In this document: piece by piece, positions 17,196 to 26,331 of the stretch | Numbering within the stretch: the first letter of the stretch is position 1 | Layout of the letters: each line of letters begins with the position of its first letter | Assembly (NCBI GenBank): GCA_022496785.1 | Contig: SNAP01000003.1 | Location: 62,001-126,000 of the forward strand | Length of the DNA: 64,000 nt | Direction: 5' to 3' | Source of the DNA: Marinilabiliaceae bacterium JC040 | GTDB lineage: Bacteria > Bacteroidota > Bacteroidia > Bacteroidales > Marinifilaceae | Position numbers and translations under genes: made by a program | The notes under the pieces: generated by a model | Seen by the model: only the letters and a program-made list of their open reading frames with translations | The model's database searches: none | Told to the model about the DNA's origin: nothing

Positions 17196-17277
17196 ACTCA
17201 ATTGGAAATAATAAATTTAATATTATTAACATGATCATACTGATTATTATTCAATCTTAGATTTAAGTAAATAATAT

Positions 17278-17568
17278 TTAATAATTTTCTTTTCCTCTAG
17301 ATTTAACTTTGCAAACAAGAGGACCATCTTGTCTTGAAGCATTATTTTCCCATTGTAAAGGACGAAGATTTGATAGATTATCACCTCCACCTTTAGAGGC
17401 AGGAGTTATATGATCAATTTCCCAACCATATTGACTATTTCTATCTCCATAATGAGCGAATCCAATCCATGCTCCACATTCGTCTTTTCTCCATACATCA
17501 GAATTGTTTTCAGCTGTAATAGTAGCCTTTTTCCAAACTGCTTTAACTGTATCGTAATCAAATGCCAT
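17278..17568 (-). CDS. HNH endonuclease domain protein
   Basis: A 96-residue single-domain protein with the full HNH core: W-E-I-D-H-I-T-P-A-S-K-G-G at about residues 49-61, then D-N-L-S-N-L-R-P-L-Q-W-E-N-N-A-S-R. The first H is the general base and the later N and N/R complete the beta-beta-alpha metal site. Such small HNH proteins are often accessory or phage-linked nucleases, and some are structural-phase effectors. There is no clear partner; the nearest genes are hypothetical or decayed. Family clear, biological target unknown. Confidence 0.85.
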   Translation of the reverse strand: MAFDYDTVKAVWKKATITAENNSDVWRKDECGAWIGFAHYGDRNSQYGWEIDHITPASKGGGDNLSNLRPLQWENNASRQDGPLVCKVKSRGKENY

Positions 17569-17775
17569 TTATAGATATATTTAAATATATAGGACTTTAA
17601 TAATACAAATATGTGCAGCCCTAGTTAACCTCAATATTTGTATATATCACTTATCTTCAAATTTACAGGTGAAGAATCTATAAAAGCCTGTTATGTATTA
17701 ATATAATTATATAGCTAATAATTTATAGAGTATATTTCATTAATTAAAGATTTTATTCAATTATTATATTTCTAT

Positions 17776-18027
17776 TTAAACAAACTTGTTTTCTTTGATA
17801 TACAATCTTTGAATTACTAAAATAAAATTTTTGGGTGAGAACATGTCAATATATTCTCCAGATCTTAGATACCAATTAAAATAATCTATATTTATAATTT
17901 CACGTATATTACTATAATCATTTTGAATTTTCTCCTTTAACTTACCTTTAAACTCCAATTTAAAATTTGTAGTAGATTTACAAACTTCTTTATAATAATA
18001 ATTCACATACTTCATTTTAAAACTCAC
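17776..18027 (-). CDS. hypothetical protein
   Basis: An 83-residue protein rich in Lys, Tyr and Asn, without signal peptide, membrane segment or motif I recognise. The second half has Y-F-N-W-Y-L-R-S-G-E-Y-I, a plausible alpha/beta pattern, so it looks more like a real protein than a chance frame. An internal ATG four codons in (18015) could also be the start. It stands alone in a gene-poor accessory stretch. Confidence 0.4.
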   Translation of the reverse strand: MSFKMKYVNYYYKEVCKSTTNFKLEFKGKLKEKIQNDYSNIREIINIDYFNWYLRSGEYIDMFSPKNFILVIQRLYIKENKFV

Positions 18028-18327
18028 TAATTATATGATATTTATTGCAAATATAAATATTGATATGCATAAACAAAATAACCAAACACTAAATATATAT
18101 GATAAACATCTTTAATAACACATTTTTCTCCAATTTCAAACACTATACAAATACCACAAATTAATATTAAATAATTTTCTAGAAATTACAAACTAACATA
18201 ATTATATAATCACGATATAAATAGAAAAAAACAATGTCTAAATTACGCTTACTCAATTATTAAATGATAAATCACAGATAGATAAATTACAATTCCTTAT
18301 TTATCTAAAATAAATATGTCAAAGGAA

Positions 18328-18357
18328 TTGTACTAAACCTTATTTTATGTATATTTG
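18328..18357 (+). promoter_or_regulatory. orphan Bacteroidetes-type promoter
   Basis: TTG (18328-18330), 19 bases, then TATATTTG (18350-18357), a full match to TTG-N19-TAnnTTTG. No intact plus-strand gene follows before 18690, so it may serve a small RNA or be a leftover. Confidence 0.45.
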
Positions 18358-18649
18358 CGTATAAAGTAAAAAGAAAGTGTATTATTATTTATAATATGCC
18401 ATTTTCTACAATAAATAAATTTGCTTGTGCATAACAGTTAATGTATTATTTGACATTGATATAAACATAAAATTGTTAAGAGGTTTCTATAAATTTGGGA
18501 ATTTTATCAAAAATAAAATTAGTAACAATAAAAATAACAGTAATATGAATATTAAAAAAAACATACTTGGAGTAAGTGCTTTTATGTGGAGACTAAAATA
18601 AATATGATTTATATAGTGGAAAATAAGAAATTAACTTGACAAGATAAGA

Positions 18650-18679
18650 GCATGGGGGATTCTTCCCCCGCTCCACACC
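18650..18679 (+). other. tRNA/tmRNA-tail-like GC-rich hairpin, possible attachment-site remnant
   Basis: A ggggg/ccccc stem (18654-18658 and 18665-18669) around attctt, followed by gctccacacc. The order T-arm-like hairpin then CTCCAC resembles the 3' end of Bacteroidota tmRNA. It is degenerate, lacks the conserved GTTCGA loop, and no tmRNA body was recognised upstream. Confidence 0.25.
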
Positions 18680-18692
18680 TTAAGATCAGTTA

Positions 18693-19541
18693 TTATTCCT
18701 CTTTAGACAAAACTAGATAAGTATTTTCTTTAATAACATTAGCTATTTCGATATTATCATCCCAAAGTTTATGAAACAATTCTTCTGCGAATGGAGATAT
18801 CCAATATTGTGAATTTTCTATAGGTTCTAATCCACAATCAAGGTTATCCATATAATCACTTGAAACCATATATTCAGGATGAAATATAAATAAAGTTGCC
18901 CAATGCAATTCAAATATTTTTATTATACTATCGCATATATAATCTAGATGTTTCTCACCATGTTTGGTAAATAAATCGGGATTATTTAAAAGCATATAAT
19001 CTAAACTATTATAGTGCATATTTTTATTACACTCTTGTTTAATTGTTATATAATCGCCCTCTTTTGTTGTATCATAATAATTTAAAACCTTTTTTATTTT
19101 TTTTGATTTCTGTATATATTTTAGCATTTCAAGATACTCAGGAAAGCTACCTTCCCCCTTTGACCATTTATTAATCTTTTTTACATATAAGCTATCTTCT
19201 GGTTTGAAATTGTTTTCTAGAAATTCATTTTTATATATATCTAAGACAACACCCTCTAAATATTTTCTAATAAGAGCATAACCATCGTTAATGTATCTCT
19301 CTTTAAGTAAGAGTGATATTGAGTTCAATGTTCCTTTTAGTGATTCAAAAATTTTATGATCAATACCAAAAAGGATATTTGTTCCACTTTTTACTGAACC
19401 AAAAGAACTATACCCAAGACTATTATAAGATTCACAACAATTTTTAATTACAGAGAATACTTTATGATTGAAATAATTATCTACTAGTTTTTTATTATTA
19501 TTAAAACACCTTTCAAATAATTTTATATCTTCTTTATCCAT
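18693..19541 (-). CDS. hypothetical protein, accessory
   Basis: A 282-residue, largely helical, soluble protein. No signal peptide or membrane helix. Seen are a long helical first half with R-K-Y-L-E-G-V-V-L-D-I-Y, and a histidine/aromatic second half (E-K-H-L-D-Y-I-C-D, E-L-H-W-A-T-L-F-I-F-H-P-E-Y). The pattern recalls proteins of the DUF5677 or Abi-like helical type, but I cannot place it firmly. It lies between a gene-poor region and core gene cinA, at the likely edge of the accessory island. Confidence 0.6.
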   Translation of the reverse strand: MDKEDIKLFERCFNNNKKLVDNYFNHKVFSVIKNCCESYNSLGYSSFGSVKSGTNILFGIDHKIFESLKGTLNSISLLLKERYINDGYALIRKYLEGVVLDIYKNEFLENNFKPEDSLYVKKINKWSKGEGSFPEYLEMLKYIQKSKKIKKVLNYYDTTKEGDYITIKQECNKNMHYNSLDYMLLNNPDLFTKHGEKHLDYICDSIIKIFELHWATLFIFHPEYMVSSDYMDNLDCGLEPIENSQYWISPFAEELFHKLWDDNIEIANVIKENTYLVLSKEE

Positions 19542-19589
19542 ATAGCCATATATTGTTTAATAGTTAAATTTCTCAACAATTTCCCCCCA

Positions 19590-20834
19590 CTAACGCCCCA
19601 TCTCCAAAAGCAGCATCTCCAAAGCCCTACTACTAGCCTTAGAAATATTCAGCTCACGAATCTTAGAAAACAAAAACTTACGAGAAACAACACCATCCCT
19701 ACAAGCAACAGCAATCCAAACAGTACCAACAGGTTTATCATCGCTACCACCTCCAGGGCCAGCAATACCAGAAGTTGCAACAGCAAAATCAGTTGAAAGA
19801 ACCTCTCTAGCGCCTCTAGCCATTTGCTCTACTACAGGTTGAGAAACTGCACCATAAGCATCTAAATCGCTAGACTTAACACCTAAAACATTCATCTTAA
19901 TTTCATTAGCATAGGACACAATACCACCTTTAAATATATCAGAACTTCCTGCAAGTGATGTTATTAAATGGGCAATATTACCTCCTGTACAACTCTCGGC
20001 TGTTCCCAAACTAAAACCCTTCTCTCTTGCCAATGTACTTACTCTCTTCTCTATGGTATCATTATTCATATCGGCAATAGTATAGCTGATATACGAACTT
20101 AATAATTCCAATTGCTTATCTATCTCGGCACATAGAAAATCTAAATCCTCACCCTTAGCAGTCAATCTCAATCGCATATAGCCTGGTGATGGTAGATATG
20201 CTAAACTACAATAGTTTGGCAGTGCATTTTCCCAATCTTCTAACTTCTCAGCTAACATCGATTCTACTATATTATATACGTAGATTGTCTTATTGCAGAT
20301 TTTTGTCTTTCCGTTATGACATTCCAATATCGGACGTATCTCATTTGTGAAGATAGATTTCATTTCATATGGAACTCCAGGCATTGAAAATACCATCTTA
20401 CCATCTTTCTCGAATAGCATTCCAGGAGCTGTGCCTTTTCTATTCTTTAAAAGAGTGCATTTCTCGGGAACTAAAGCCTGACTTTTGTTTAGCTTATTCA
20501 TTCGTATGCTCTCTCCTCTTCCTTTTATCAAAGATTCTATATGAGAAAAGACTTCTTTATTCTCTACCAATTTACTCCCAAAATATTCCGATAAAGTGTA
20601 CTTTGTTCTATCGTCTTTTGTTGGACCTAATCCTCCTGTTATAAATACAAAATCCGATGTTTTCAATGCTGCATCTAAAGATTCTACTAAATCTTCTCTA
20701 GTATCGGCTATTGCCTTTATCTTCAATACTTCTATTCCTAAATCGTTTAAATGTGTCGCTATAAAAGATGAATTAGTGTCTTTTACCTGACCTATTAAAA
20801 TCTCATCGCCTATTGCTATTATTTCTGCTTTCAT
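19590..20834 (-). CDS. cinA: CinA: competence/damage-inducible protein, NMN deamidase
   Basis: A 414-residue two-domain protein. The N-terminal MoCF/COG1058 domain shows G-D-E-I-L-I-G-Q and G-G-L-G-P-T-K-D-D near residues 8 and 68. The C-terminal deamidase domain has G-T-A-E-S-C-T-G-G and T-S-G-I-A-G-P-G-G. Family knowledge: hydrolyses nicotinamide mononucleotide and/or ADP-ribose, salvaging pyridine nucleotides. ATG 20834 is preferred over an ATG at 20855, which lies within the cdaA terminator hairpin. It follows folP-cdaA in the same direction; the hairpin between suggests partial read-through or a separate promoter. Confidence 0.93.
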   Translation of the reverse strand: MKAEIIAIGDEILIGQVKDTNSSFIATHLNDLGIEVLKIKAIADTREDLVESLDAALKTSDFVFITGGLGPTKDDRTKYTLSEYFGSKLVENKEVFSHIESLIKGRGESIRMNKLNKSQALVPEKCTLLKNRKGTAPGMLFEKDGKMVFSMPGVPYEMKSIFTNEIRPILECHNGKTKICNKTIYVYNIVESMLAEKLEDWENALPNYCSLAYLPSPGYMRLRLTAKGEDLDFLCAEIDKQLELLSSYISYTIADMNNDTIEKRVSTLAREKGFSLGTAESCTGGNIAHLITSLAGSSDIFKGGIVSYANEIKMNVLGVKSSDLDAYGAVSQPVVEQMARGAREVLSTDFAVATSGIAGPGGGSDDKPVGTVWIAVACRDGVVSRKFLFSKIRELNISKASSRALEMLLLEMGR

Positions 20835-20844
20835 AATAAAAAAA

Positions 20845-20865
20845 AGAGAGGCCATAAGCCTCTCT
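20845..20865 (-). terminator. intrinsic terminator after cdaA
   Basis: Arms agagaggc and gcctctct form an 8-bp GC-containing stem, followed on the minus strand by eight T residues. It lies in the short gap between cdaA and cinA. Confidence 0.85.
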
Positions 20866-20872
20866 GTAAGTA

Positions 20873-21676
20873 TTAATTATTGATTATAAAACTTGAATAA
20901 TCTCCATTTAGAAACTTTTCAAGTTCTTCTATGCTTATTCTCACTTTTATATGTCCATCCATTATATAGGATATGTTTCCTGTCTCTTCCGATACTACTA
21001 TTACATGAGCATCTGTCTCTTGTGTCATTCCAAATCCTGCCCTATGCCTTAGTCCTAACGTTCCTGGCAAACTTGTTGAATCCGTCACTGGCAAAATACA
21101 CCTCGCTGCTAGTATCCTGTTCTCGGCTATAATCATCCCTCCATCGTGAAGTGGTGAGTTCTTAAAGAAGATGTTCTCTATTAAATCACTACTTATCTTT
21201 GCTTTGATAAGTACTCCTGTCTGTGCAAAATTGTATAATTCCGATCTCTTAGATAATACTATTAAAGCTCCTGTCTTTGTTTCCGACATGTTTTTACAAG
21301 CAGTTGATATTGCCTGTATATATTCTTCTCTTATGGTTTTTGTCTTTACTTTGAACAAGTTCTCTACTCGCCACGATTGATTGAAATTGTATTTCGTTCC
21401 TATTAATAATAAGAATCTACGTATCTCTTGTTGAAATACTATTATCAAGGCTATTACCCCTACACCAATAAATTGACCTAGTATGGATGATAGTAATTCC
21501 ATATTCAAGGCTTTTACTAATAACCAAAATAGGTAAAAAGTGAATATACCTGCAAATATGTTAATGGCTACCGTACCTTTTATCAATTTGTATAACTGGT
21601 AAAGAAGTACTGCTACCAATAAGATATCAAGTATATCCCATGTCGTAACTGTTATAAATAGTGGTAAATTTATCAT
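20873..21676 (-). CDS. cdaA: CdaA-type diadenylate cyclase
   Basis: A 267-residue membrane protein that makes cyclic di-AMP from two ATP. Three N-terminal transmembrane helices (about 12-32, 36-56 and 65-82) precede the DAC domain. The catalytic motifs are L-H-D-G-G at 176-180 and R-H-R at 210-212. The first motif is normally D-G-A; here the third residue is Gly, which is unusual. ATG 21676 is preferred over 21697 since it starts directly before the first membrane helix. It follows folP by 41 bases, the common Bacteroidales arrangement. Confidence 0.9.
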   Translation of the reverse strand: MINLPLFITVTTWDILDILLVAVLLYQLYKLIKGTVAINIFAGIFTFYLFWLLVKALNMELLSSILGQFIGVGVIALIIVFQQEIRRFLLLIGTKYNFNQSWRVENLFKVKTKTIREEYIQAISTACKNMSETKTGALIVLSKRSELYNFAQTGVLIKAKISSDLIENIFFKNSPLHDGGMIIAENRILAARCILPVTDSTSLPGTLGLRHRAGFGMTQETDAHVIVVSEETGNISYIMDGHIKVRISIEELEKFLNGDYSSFIINN

Positions 21677-21717
21677 TCCTGTCCTTTTATATACCAAAGA
21701 TAAAAATTTATATTTAT

Positions 21718-22551
21718 CTATTGAACTTTATATGCATTAAAGATTTTAATTGTCTCTACACCTTCTTTTACATCGTGTACCCTTAAGATATCTCCTCCAT
21801 GTACCAATGATAATGTGTTAACAGCTATTGTTCCTGTTAATGCTTCCGATGGCTTCGTTCCTAATATTTTATTAATCATCGATTTACGAGATACTCCTAC
21901 CAATATTGGATATCCTAATTCTTTGAATCTATCCATATGATGCAATAGTTCGTAATTGTGTTCTACTGTCTTTCCAAAACCAAATCCAGGATCTAAGATT
22001 ATTTTATTATATCCCATTCCTTCTAATCTGTCAATCCTTGCTTTAAAAAATTTATATACATCTTCTACCACATTTTCATATTCTGGTGCCAATTGCATGG
22101 TCTGTGGATTTCCTTGCATGTGCATCATTACATATGGTAAATCTAATTCCACTACTGTTGAATACATCTTTTCGTCTAGCATTCCTCCAGATATATCATT
22201 AACAATAAATTCTCCCATTATAGAATGTATCTCTCTCACTACCTGAGACCTAAAAGTATCTACAGAGACTATTATTTGTGGATATTTCTCTTTTATTATA
22301 TTAATTGCTGGTATTAATCTCGACAATTCTGTCTCTTCGTCTATATCCTCTGCACCTGGTCGCGACGAATATGCTCCTAAATCTATAATATCTACATTCT
22401 CAGATAACATTTTATCTAATCGTCTCTCTATCTCTTCATCACTTGTATATGAACCTCCATCATAAAAAGAATCAGGGGTTAAATTCAAGATTCCCATCAC
22501 TTTAGGACTATCTAAATTAAGTGTCCTATCGTTTATTTTTATTGTTCGCAT
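21718..22551 (-). CDS. folP: dihydropteroate synthase
   Basis: A 277-residue TIM-barrel enzyme of folate synthesis that joins p-aminobenzoate to dihydropterin pyrophosphate and is the target of sulfonamides. All signatures are present: G-I-L-N-L-T-P-D-S-F near residue 20, D-L-G-A-Y-S-S-R-P-G-A near 57, D-P-G-F-G-F-G-K near 192, and G-V-S-R-K-S near 226. Length is normal. First gene of the folP-cdaA unit; it is divergent from the DUF1599 gene across a gap of about 105 bases, which should hold both promoters. Confidence 0.95.
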   Translation of the reverse strand: MRTIKINDRTLNLDSPKVMGILNLTPDSFYDGGSYTSDEEIERRLDKMLSENVDIIDLGAYSSRPGAEDIDEETELSRLIPAINIIKEKYPQIIVSVDTFRSQVVREIHSIMGEFIVNDISGGMLDEKMYSTVVELDLPYVMMHMQGNPQTMQLAPEYENVVEDVYKFFKARIDRLEGMGYNKIILDPGFGFGKTVEHNYELLHHMDRFKELGYPILVGVSRKSMINKILGTKPSEALTGTIAVNTLSLVHGGDILRVHDVKEGVETIKIFNAYKVQ

Positions 22552-22656
22552 TTTATATTATAATTAAAAGTCGTTTCTCTTTGTCGAGCAAATTTCGGTA
22601 TTTATTACTATTTTTACACTATTGATTTTAAAAAATAATTTAAAAATATAAATAAA

Positions 22657-23196
22657 ATGGCTGATACTGAGAAACAATATGATTCTGTGATTAAAATTTG
22701 TACCGATATCTTTTCTAAAAAAATGAAGGACTATGGTACTGCTTGGCGTATTTTAAGACCGAAATCTATTACCGACCAAATTTTTATTAAAGCTAATAGA
22801 ATTAGAAGTATTGAAGAGAAAAAAGAATCTCTTGTCGGTGAAGGTATCTATCCTGAATTTATTGGTATCGTTAATTATGCTATCATGGGTCTTGTGCAAT
22901 TGCAACTTGGTCCTTCTGATGAGAAAATGGATGAAGATAAAACTATGGATTTATATAACCATTTCTTTCAAGAGGCTAGAGCTTTAATGCTTAAGAAAAA
23001 TCACGACTACGACGAGGCTTGGAGATCTATGAGAATTAGCTCGTATACCGATTTAATTCTTATGAAGATTAATAGAACTAAACAGATTGAAGACCATCAA
23101 GGTAAAACTCTTATCTCTGAAGGTATTGATGCTAATTATTTCGATATGATTAACTATTCTGTTTTCGCTTTAATTAAATTAGAATTTGGGGAATAA
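22657..23196 (+). CDS. DUF1599 protein (nucleotide-modification-associated domain 1), duplicated
   Basis: A 179-residue protein built of two copies of one domain. Each has K-x-x-D-Y-G/D-x-A-W-R followed by a D-x-I-x-x-K-x-N-R helix and a closing N-Y-x-x-x-x-L-x-x-L helix; K-D-Y-G-T-A-W-R is in the first, H-D-Y-D-E-A-W-R in the second. This is the DUF1599 family, related in fold to MazG-like nucleotide pyrophosphohydrolases; the reaction is not established. It heads the plus-strand group that continues with the DoxX-like gene and tpiA, a conserved Bacteroidales order. Confidence 0.88.
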   Translation: MADTEKQYDSVIKICTDIFSKKMKDYGTAWRILRPKSITDQIFIKANRIRSIEEKKESLVGEGIYPEFIGIVNYAIMGLVQLQLGPSDEKMDEDKTMDLYNHFFQEARALMLKKNHDYDEAWRSMRISSYTDLILMKINRTKQIEDHQGKTLISEGIDANYFDMINYSVFALIKLEFGE

Positions 23197-23252
23197 TCAC
23201 TACTTTAATTACTAAATTCTTTCAATACAAATCACTACACTAATTTATAAAC

Positions 23253-24491
23253 ATGAAGAAAATTATCAATTTACTCGCATTCCTTTTAGGAGCTGTATTT
23301 ATTTATTCTGGTTTCACTAAAGGTATCGACCCTTTGGGAACTACTTATAAACTGACTGACTATTTTAACGCTTTTCATTTGAGTGCTCTCACTCCTTTGT
23401 CTTTGCCTTTGTCTTTTGCTCTCTCTTGGATTGAAAGTATTGTTGGTGTTTTTCTAATCTTTAACTATAAACCTAAATTGTCTGGTAAGATTGCTCTTAT
23501 TTTTATGAGTATCTTCACTCCCATTACTCTTTATCTTGCTATTGCTAATCCTGTTCACGACTGCGGTTGTTTCGGTGATGCTTTTAAGATTTCAAATTGG
23601 GATACTTTCTTTAAGAATCTAGTTCTTATTTCTATGGCTTTCGTGGTACTTAAGTTTAATAAGCACCTACAACTTACTGCTAATAAGAAATTTACTTCAA
23701 GTTTCGTAGCTATAGCTATTTGTTTTACTGTTGGACTTTCTTTTTATTCGTATAGACATTTACCTATTGTAGATTTTAGACCTTATAAAATTGGTGTTAA
23801 TCTTAGAGAGGCTACCTCTGTTCCTCCTAATGCTCAACCTGATGTTTATAAGTCTATCTTTAGATATAAAAATTTAAAATCTAAGGAGATAAAGACTTTT
23901 AACGAAGATAATTACCCTTGGCAAGATTCTCTTAATTGGGAATATGTTGATATGAGTCAAGAATTAATTAAAGAAGGTTATAGACCTCCTATTCAAAACT
24001 TTATTGTTATGCACCCAGAGAATGGTGAAATTACTAATGAGATTATTAATAATCCCGATTTCACTTTCCTACTTATTGCATACAACCTTAAAGACACTGA
24101 TACTAAATACCAAAATAAAATTAACGAGCTGTATAATTATGCTATCTCTAAAGGACAATCTTTCTATTGCATTACTGCCGCTCTTAATAATGATATTGAA
24201 AATTTTAAAGAAAAATATAAGGCTGAATACCCTTTCTGTACTATGGATGAAGTGGAACTAAAGACTGTTGTTCGTTCTAATCCTGGACTTGTTTTAATTA
24301 ATAATGGTACTATTATTAATAAATGGCATATTAATGATATACCTTCTGTTGAAGATTTTAATAATAAAGATCTATTAGCTTATTCTCTTTCTGAAGCTAG
24401 AGATTCTAATGCTAATCTGATTTATATTATTGTTATTGCTTTCTTCTTTGTACTTTTTGGTATTCACAATACCTTTATGAAAAATGAATAA
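23253..24491 (+). CDS. DoxX/MauE-like membrane protein with C-terminal thioredoxin-like region
   Basis: A 412-residue membrane protein. Four N-terminal transmembrane helices (residues about 5-140) form a DoxX/MauE-like bundle with F-I-Y-S-G-F-T-K-G at the first helix end and a paired-cysteine D-C-G-C-F-G-D loop near 107, typical of MauE-type redox proteins. A periplasmic region of about 220 residues, including a C-terminal membrane helix ([10 protein letters not shown]), follows. The family is conserved in Bacteroidales between the DUF1599 gene and tpiA, function unknown. A role in thiol/disulfide handling is inferred from the C-x-C pair. Confidence 0.8.
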   Translation: MKKIINLLAFLLGAVFIYSGFTKGIDPLGTTYKLTDYFNAFHLSALTPLSLPLSFALSWIESIVGVFLIFNYKPKLSGKIALIFMSIFTPITLYLAIANPVHDCGCFGDAFKISNWDTFFKNLVLISMAFVVLKFNKHLQLTANKKFTSSFVAIAICFTVGLSFYSYRHLPIVDFRPYKIGVNLREATSVPPNAQPDVYKSIFRYKNLKSKEIKTFNEDNYPWQDSLNWEYVDMSQELIKEGYRPPIQNFIVMHPENGEITNEIINNPDFTFLLIAYNLKDTDTKYQNKINELYNYAISKGQSFYCITAALNNDIENFKEKYKAEYPFCTMDEVELKTVVRSNPGLVLINNGTIINKWHINDIPSVEDFNNKDLLAYSLSEARDSNANLIYIIVIAFFFVLFGIHNTFMKNE

Positions 24492-24511
24492 TTTTATTTA
24501 AAGAATATAAT

Positions 24512-25270
24512 ATGAGAAAAAATATTGTTGCTGGTAACTGGAAAATGAATAAGTCGCTCGACCAAGGTCTTGAACTTGTTAATGATATAAATAAAGAAGT
24601 TGAAAAATTAAATAATCTTAATGCTGATATTATTATCGGTACTCCTTTTATTCACCTTGCAGACGCTAATAGATCTATCAAAAATGATGCTATTAGTATT
24701 GCTGCTCAAAATTGTGCTAAAGAGAATAATGGTGCTTTTACAGGTGAGATTTCTGCTGAAATGATTAAATCTACAAATACTGAATATGTTATTCTTGGTC
24801 ACTCTGAAAGAAGAGAATATTATTTCGAGACTAGTGAAACTCTTTCTGAGAAAGTACACCGCTGCCTTGAAAATAATTTAAAAATTATCTTCTGTATTGG
24901 TGAATCTCTTGAAGTTAGAGAAGCTAATAAACATTTCAACCTTGTTAAAGAACAATTGGATTCTGTTGTTTTTAAACTTGATGATGAAGATTTTAAAAAT
25001 ATTGTTATTGCTTACGAACCTATTTGGGCTATCGGTACTGGTCTTACTGCCACTACTGAACAAGCACAGGAAATGCACGCTTTCATTCGTCAGCAAATAG
25101 CTAATAACTATTCAAATGAGATTGCTGAAAATACTTCTATCCTTTATGGTGGTAGCTGTAAACCTAGCAATGCTAAAGAACTTTTTTCTAATAAAGATGT
25201 TGATGGTGGTCTTATAGGTGGCGCCTCTCTTGATGCTGATTCTTTTATTAAAATTGTGAGTGCTTTTTAA
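24512..25270 (+). CDS. tpiA: triosephosphate isomerase
   Basis: A 252-residue glycolytic enzyme interconverting dihydroxyacetone phosphate and glyceraldehyde 3-phosphate in the cytoplasm. Active-site parts are all there: G-N-W-K-M-N near residue 7 (Asn and Lys), I-L-G-H-S-E-R-R near 95 (catalytic His), [11 protein letters not shown] near 168 (catalytic Glu and start of loop 6), and Y-G-G-S near 210. It follows the DoxX-like gene by 20 bases and is closed by a strong terminator, so it ends this three-gene unit. Confidence 0.97.
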   Translation: MRKNIVAGNWKMNKSLDQGLELVNDINKEVEKLNNLNADIIIGTPFIHLADANRSIKNDAISIAAQNCAKENNGAFTGEISAEMIKSTNTEYVILGHSERREYYFETSETLSEKVHRCLENNLKIIFCIGESLEVREANKHFNLVKEQLDSVVFKLDDEDFKNIVIAYEPIWAIGTGLTATTEQAQEMHAFIRQQIANNYSNEIAENTSILYGGSCKPSNAKELFSNKDVDGGLIGGASLDADSFIKIVSAF

Positions 25271-25290
25271 GCATAAGTAAATATAAAGTT

Positions 25291-25320
25291 AAAAGGTATA
25301 TCTTATTCGATATACCTTTT
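25291..25320 (+). terminator. intrinsic terminator after tpiA
   Basis: Perfect 12-bp stem aaaaggtatatc/gatatacctttt with a 6-base loop and a T-run continuing to 25323. Confidence 0.9.
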
Positions 25321-25347
25321 TTTACCTCTTTTCTATATACCCTCGCC

Positions 25348-25369
25348 GTACCAAGTCCGTATCAAGTCC
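25348..25369. repeat. two 11-bp tandem units in a GC-richer patch
   Basis: gtaccaagtcc is followed directly by gtatcaagtcc. The surrounding 60 bases are clearly richer in G and C than the rest of the window. Short degenerate units of the type GTAC-CAA-CTCC occur between Bacteroidales genes, so this may be one such dispersed repeat. Confidence 0.4.
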
Positions 25370-25450
25370 CACTGGAATCGAAGATGGTACAGCAGATGTA
25401 CCTTATAGAACTATTAACTAAATATAAGTAAGCTGAGAGTTTTTGTATTA

Positions 25451-26308
25451 CTAATATGTCCTCGTCATGCTATATGGAATGCAAATAATATAATCTGCTT
25501 GACCTTTATAAGCTGGATCTAATTTAGATATATCATCTTGCTGAGCTGTTGATATTGTAATTACTTTTAAATCTTTATCTATATATTTTACTATTCCTGA
25601 ATGAGAATCAGAATGAAATGTTCCATTATAATGTATAAACATCTTTTCCTTATCGTAGTTCTTCATTATAAAATACGCCATAGTTTTATCTTTTATAATC
25701 TGAGCTTTCATGATACCCACTGGATTCTTACTCATCATAGCCATCATTCCCAATTGTTTCTTAAGTATCGAATCTGCTTCAAATTTAATTGGTAGAGGTA
25801 CTATATACTTTTTTGCCTCATCGCTTAGTTTAGATAATAATTCTGGACCTTTCTTATGTACTATTGACGCATATCGTCTAGGTATATTTGTGGCAATAAA
25901 TTTAAGACTTGAATCTTTAGCAAATGTTATCAAAGGTTCATAATCTGTTGAATAATTAGGCCATAACTTACATTCACTTTCAAATTTTGAACTTGATATA
26001 TACCCAGCTAAATATTCATCTATTATTATTTGATTATCTGCTTCAAACATTTCTGCTCCCATTGTAATCTTTCCATCACGAAGCTTATATAAGTCTTTAG
26101 TGATTTCATATTCCATCCAATGAGAAATTGGATTATTGTGATATTCCCCTATAAACAAGATGTTTGCTTCTGCTAATTTCTTAAGCATTTTAGAGTATTT
26201 CACTGGTTTGCCTTTAGAATTATATATAATATAAGCTGGCTTGTCGTTCTTAAACGACATTAGTCCTATGGATAGTATTAATAATACTAATATATCTATC
26301 TTCTTCAT
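25451..26308 (-). CDS. ChaN-like heme/iron-associated protein
   Basis: A 285-residue exported protein with an N-terminal signal (L-V-L-L-I-L-S-I-G-L-M). The body fits the ChaN/DUF399 family: G-E-Y-H-N-N near residue 53, G-A-E-M-F near 83, and H-Y-N-G-T-F-H-S-D-S-H-S near 226, the conserved histidines placed around the active-site-like pocket. Family knowledge: ChaN from Campylobacter binds heme as a stacked pair, and relatives are linked to TonB-dependent iron uptake. It ends the minus-strand SusC-SusD-lipoprotein-M16 group with a 23-base gap to the protease gene. Confidence 0.85.
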   Translation of the reverse strand: MKKIDILVLLILSIGLMSFKNDKPAYIIYNSKGKPVKYSKMLKKLAEANILFIGEYHNNPISHWMEYEITKDLYKLRDGKITMGAEMFEADNQIIIDEYLAGYISSSKFESECKLWPNYSTDYEPLITFAKDSSLKFIATNIPRRYASIVHKKGPELLSKLSDEAKKYIVPLPIKFEADSILKKQLGMMAMMSKNPVGIMKAQIIKDKTMAYFIMKNYDKEKMFIHYNGTFHSDSHSGIVKYIDKDLKVITISTAQQDDISKLDPAYKGQADYIICIPYSMTRTY

Positions 26309-26331
26309 TTTATGATTATTATTTATAATTA

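Larger units (their letters stand above)
16507..17277. other. gene-poor region upstream of the defence operon
   Basis: About 770 bases with no intact gene. It holds the hairpin at 16571-16605, a decayed minus-strand frame with a helix-turn-helix-like end (16952-17107) and a second hairpin at 17156-17195. A 62-codon plus-strand frame at 16658-16846 is low-complexity and not credible as a gene. Confidence 0.6.
18028..18692. other. 665-base region without an intact gene
   Basis: It holds a near-perfect plus-strand promoter (18328-18357), a second TAnnTTTG element (18490-18497), an 18-codon frame (18545-18601, M-N-I-K-K-N-I-L-G-V) that could be the start of a lost gene, and a GC-rich hairpin with a tmRNA/tRNA-like tail at 18650-18679. 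Nothing else was seen. Confidence 0.5.

Noticed and set aside
17603-17643. 10-bp inverted repeat upstream of the HNH gene
   Set aside because: Very AT-rich short arms with a 21-base loop; expected by chance in this composition.
18654-18679. Complete tmRNA gene
   Set aside because: No alanyl-tRNA-like 5' end, no tag reading frame and no GTTCGA loop; kept only as a weak attachment-site idea.
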